From Bacteroidales bacterium (GTDB lineage: Bacteria; Bacteroidota; Bacteroidia; Bacteroidales; WCHB1-69), in contig JAFPXF010000073.1 in assembly GCA_017394765.1 (NCBI GenBank), forward strand, positions 1-64,000: 64,000 nt of DNA. Reading direction: 5' to 3'. The notes beneath the pieces are model-generated. The model had not been told where the DNA came from and did no database searches. It was given only the letters and a program-made list of their open reading frames with translations. How positions within the stretch are numbered: position 1 is the first letter of the stretch; each line of letters begins with the position of its first letter. This document shows positions 61,806 through 64,000 of the stretch, piece by piece. The translations under genes were made by a program, and so were the position numbers.

Positions 61806-61843
61806 CCGAATTTAAAAAATAAGAAAATCCTAAAATAACATGT

Positions 61844-64000
61844 ATGGGTAAAGGCTACGCTCGCATCCTGTTCGTCTTCCTTTTGTGCCTGTGTGTGGAC
61901 AGGCTTGTTGCGCAATGTCCGGACTTTACGGATTTGACTAGCAGCAATGTGACCTGCCAGTACGGCATGTTCGAGAATCCGTTCCAATATACTGGCATTG
62001 CGGTGGGGCGGCACACCGTCATCTCCCAGCAGGGCAGCGACCCCAACACCGGCCACCAGCTGCCGTTCCTCCCGCCGGGCGAGAACCGGGTGGTGAGGCT
62101 CGGCAACGAGCAGGTGGGCAAGCAGGCGGAGGCCATCACCTACCAGTTTACCGTGAACCCCGACTACGCCATCCTGTTGCTGAAATTCGCGGTGGTGCTG
62201 GAAGACCCCGGCCATCCCGCGCCCGCCCAACCGCGCTTTGTGGTGCGCGTGCTGAATAACGCAGGCCAGCTGGTGGAGGACTGTGCCGAGTATGACGTGA
62301 CCGCCGCTGGCGACATCCCAGGCTTCCAGACCTACACCTCCGGCTGGTACAACGTGCGCTGGCGGCCGTGGACCAACGTGGGCATCGACCTCTCCGACTA
62401 TGCCGGGCAGCCAATACGCCTGCAGTTCGTGACCTACGACTGCGACTACTGGGGGCATTTCGGCTATGCCTACTTCACCGCCTCCTGCATGAGCAACAAA
62501 CTGGCTTTGAGCGGCTGCAACGGCAGCCAGGTGACCCTCGTGGCTCCTACGGGTTTCGAAAGTTACGCTTGGGACAACGGCAGCACCTCAACGACTGCCA
62601 CCTATACCGTGAACGGCACCACCAAGGCCAACTGTCTCATCACCTCCGCCACGGGCTGCCAGTTCACCTTGAGCGGCACTCTTTCCGCCCAAAGCGGACT
62701 GCCCACTTCCAGTTCCACGATTTACGACACCATCTGCGAGGGCGACAGCTACAACCAGCATTTTTTTAACCTGCCAACGCAGTGGGAGACGGGCACGCAT
62801 ACCTTCCGCAATACCTTCTTCAACACGGGCAACTGCACGGGCGGCAACGTGACTACCACCCTCTACCTCACCGTGTTGCCGAAATACAACCACATTTACG
62901 ATGCGGCTTGCCAGGGCACGAACTACAACGCCCACGGCTTCCACTACACCAACCTGCAGACGGGCAGCTACACGGACACCTTGGTGACGACCTTGCCCAC
63001 CGGTTGCGACCTGGTGACTATCCTGCATCTGACGGTGAACCCCTCGTTCAATTTGGACAACACTATCACGGGCGAGGCTTCCGTGTGCCGCAACGAGGTC
63101 TGTCACTACGCCTTGCAGAACGCCGAAGGCTTGGCCACCTTCCATTGGAATGTGCCCAACGGGGTGAACATTCTCTACGGGCAGGGAACCTCCTCCGTGA
63201 ATCTCTACTTCACCGACGACGCACCGAATCCCGCCACCATTTCGCTGACGGGGGCCAACGGTTGCGGCAGCGGCACCATCCCCTTGAGCGTGGCCCATTC
63301 CCCCACCTACCATATCTTCTTCCAGGACAGCCTTTGCACGGGGAATGATTATCACCGCTATGGCTTTGACTTGGCGCGGCAGGACAGCACAGGCTGGTAC
63401 ACCTTTACCGACCGCTACACCACCGCCCAAGGCTGCGACAGCGTGCGCATTCTGCAGTTGCTGGTGACGGGCACGCCCACGCTGACCACCCTGGCGCAGC
63501 CAGCCGAAATATGCACGGGGCAGAGCACGACGGTGCATGCCATGGGCGAGAACGCCGGTTTCTCGCAGGGCGGGCAAGCCCCTCCGGTGGCCATTGGCGA
63601 CATCCTCTGCACCGACAACAGCATAGTGAAGCCCTCCGCCTGGCCGGTGGCGGGCAAAACGGCCAAAGGCGTCGTCTTCTATGTGGATAATACGGGACAG
63701 CACGGCTGGGCGGTACACCTGCAGGACCAGGGGACGAGCATGCAGTGGACCCCTTCCGGCCAATATACGGACATCTCAACCTTGACGAATTACACCAATG
63801 CCCGTGATGCGATTACGGATTTGAATGGCTACAGCAACACGCAGAAAATCCGCAACGCAGGCAATGCCACAAAATATCCGGCAGCATACGCGGTGGATTT
63901 CGCCAATGGCTGGTACCTGCCCGCCGCCGGACAGCTGCGGTTGCTGTTCGGTGAGATAGTGACCTTGAACGCCTCTTTGCAAGTGGTGGGGGGCACGCCG
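61844..64000 (+). CDS. large secreted multidomain protein, 3' end missing
   Basis: I read an uninterrupted frame of 719 codons from ATG 61844 to the window edge. A signal peptide (MGKGYARILFVFLLC, cut before QCPDF) is followed by the same N-terminal domain as in the proteins at 27314 and 29236 (RVVRLGNEQVG, YAILLLKFAVVLEDP, DCDYWGHFGYAYFTASC, then GFESYAWDNGS). Several Ig-like repeats follow, some with the DTICEGDSY... GCDSVRILQLLV pattern. From about residue 606 a DUF1566-like, lectin-type domain begins (TAKGVVFYVDNTGQHGWAVH, then NGWYLPAAGQL), cut by the edge. A T9SS sorting domain is expected downstream but not seen. The promoter lies at 61798. Confidence 0.85.
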   Translation, partial: MGKGYARILFVFLLCLCVDRLVAQCPDFTDLTSSNVTCQYGMFENPFQYTGIAVGRHTVISQQGSDPNTGHQLPFLPPGENRVVRLGNEQVGKQAEAITYQFTVNPDYAILLLKFAVVLEDPGHPAPAQPRFVVRVLNNAGQLVEDCAEYDVTAAGDIPGFQTYTSGWYNVRWRPWTNVGIDLSDYAGQPIRLQFVTYDCDYWGHFGYAYFTASCMSNKLALSGCNGSQVTLVAPTGFESYAWDNGSTSTTATYTVNGTTKANCLITSATGCQFTLSGTLSAQSGLPTSSSTIYDTICEGDSYNQHFFNLPTQWETGTHTFRNTFFNTGNCTGGNVTTTLYLTVLPKYNHIYDAACQGTNYNAHGFHYTNLQTGSYTDTLVTTLPTGCDLVTILHLTVNPSFNLDNTITGEASVCRNEVCHYALQNAEGLATFHWNVPNGVNILYGQGTSSVNLYFTDDAPNPATISLTGANGCGSGTIPLSVAHSPTYHIFFQDSLCTGNDYHRYGFDLARQDSTGWYTFTDRYTTAQGCDSVRILQLLVTGTPTLTTLAQPAEICTGQSTTVHAMGENAGFSQGGQAPPVAIGDILCTDNSIVKPSAWPVAGKTAKGVVFYVDNTGQHGWAVHLQDQGTSMQWTPSGQYTDISTLTNYTNARDAITDLNGYSNTQKIRNAGNATKYPAAYAVDFANGWYLPAAGQLRLLFGEIVTLNASLQVVGGTP

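Noticed and set aside
62588..63763. Minus-strand ORF of 391 codons
   Set aside because: It lies opposite the uninterrupted frame from 61844 that has a signal peptide and secreted-protein domains.
1..64000. tRNA, rRNA or tmRNA genes
   Set aside because: No cloverleaf-like or conserved rRNA sequence was seen in any gap; the gaps were read by eye only.

Overview
The window looks like chromosome of an uncultured, anaerobic-type Bacteroidales. The support is: many secreted proteins with type IX secretion (T9SS) C-terminal sorting domains; the Bacteroidetes promoter element TAnnTTTG upstream of many genes; almost no Shine-Dalgarno sites; and a gene order typical of the phylum (yidC, PUR-alpha-like gene, parA, parB, DUF5683 gene, dapB, long lepB). 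No rRNA, tRNA or CRISPR array is visible. GC content is mosaic: the housekeeping part is GC-rich, while the large surface-protein cluster and the invertible cassette are AT-rich.

Layout. 1-0.9 kb: end of an ArdC-like mobile-element gene and a small ORF, closed by hairpins. 1.1-17.5 kb: a membrane-anchored LytTR/winged-helix regulator, divergent from a five-gene operon made of a small lipoprotein and a tandemly duplicated pair of T9SS proteins (about 670 aa plus 1712 aa, twice). 17.8-20.9 kb: a tyrosine recombinase beside a 2.2 kb segment bounded by a perfect 26 bp inverted repeat. That segment holds two convergent ORFs, a family 2 glycosyltransferase and a deoxyribosyltransferase/TIR-like protein with HEAT-like repeats. 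Both start codons lie inside the repeats, so inversion would exchange which ORF faces the single recognisable outside promoter. This is the best candidate for an undescribed system. 21.4-26.5 kb: an integrated element (toprim primase-like protein, RepA-like ATPase, excisionase-type HTH, unknown protein, integrase) without a relaxase. 26.5-27.3 kb: structured, repeat-rich DNA, part of which recurs inverted near 57 kb.

27.3-64 kb is mainly chromosomal core: T9SS substrates of type A and type B sorting, a glutaminyl-cyclase-like lipoprotein, aspartate kinase, TyrS, NfeD and flotillin, a secreted nitroreductase, a 5'-nucleotidase C-terminal domain protein, CstA, a large adhesin-like T9SS protein, an M16 peptidase-mtaB-nadB operon, a MATE exporter, lepB, dapB, parAB, yidC, a PepC-like peptidase, a short-chain dehydrogenase and small envelope proteins. 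A further large secreted protein runs off the right edge.

Connections: LepB (signal peptidase I) and the glutaminyl-cyclase-like protein fit the exported proteins of the window. All 14 predicted signal peptidase I substrates have Gln just after the likely cleavage site. Three secreted proteins (at 27.3, 29.2 and 61.8 kb) share one N-terminal domain type. The T9SS machinery itself is not in this window.
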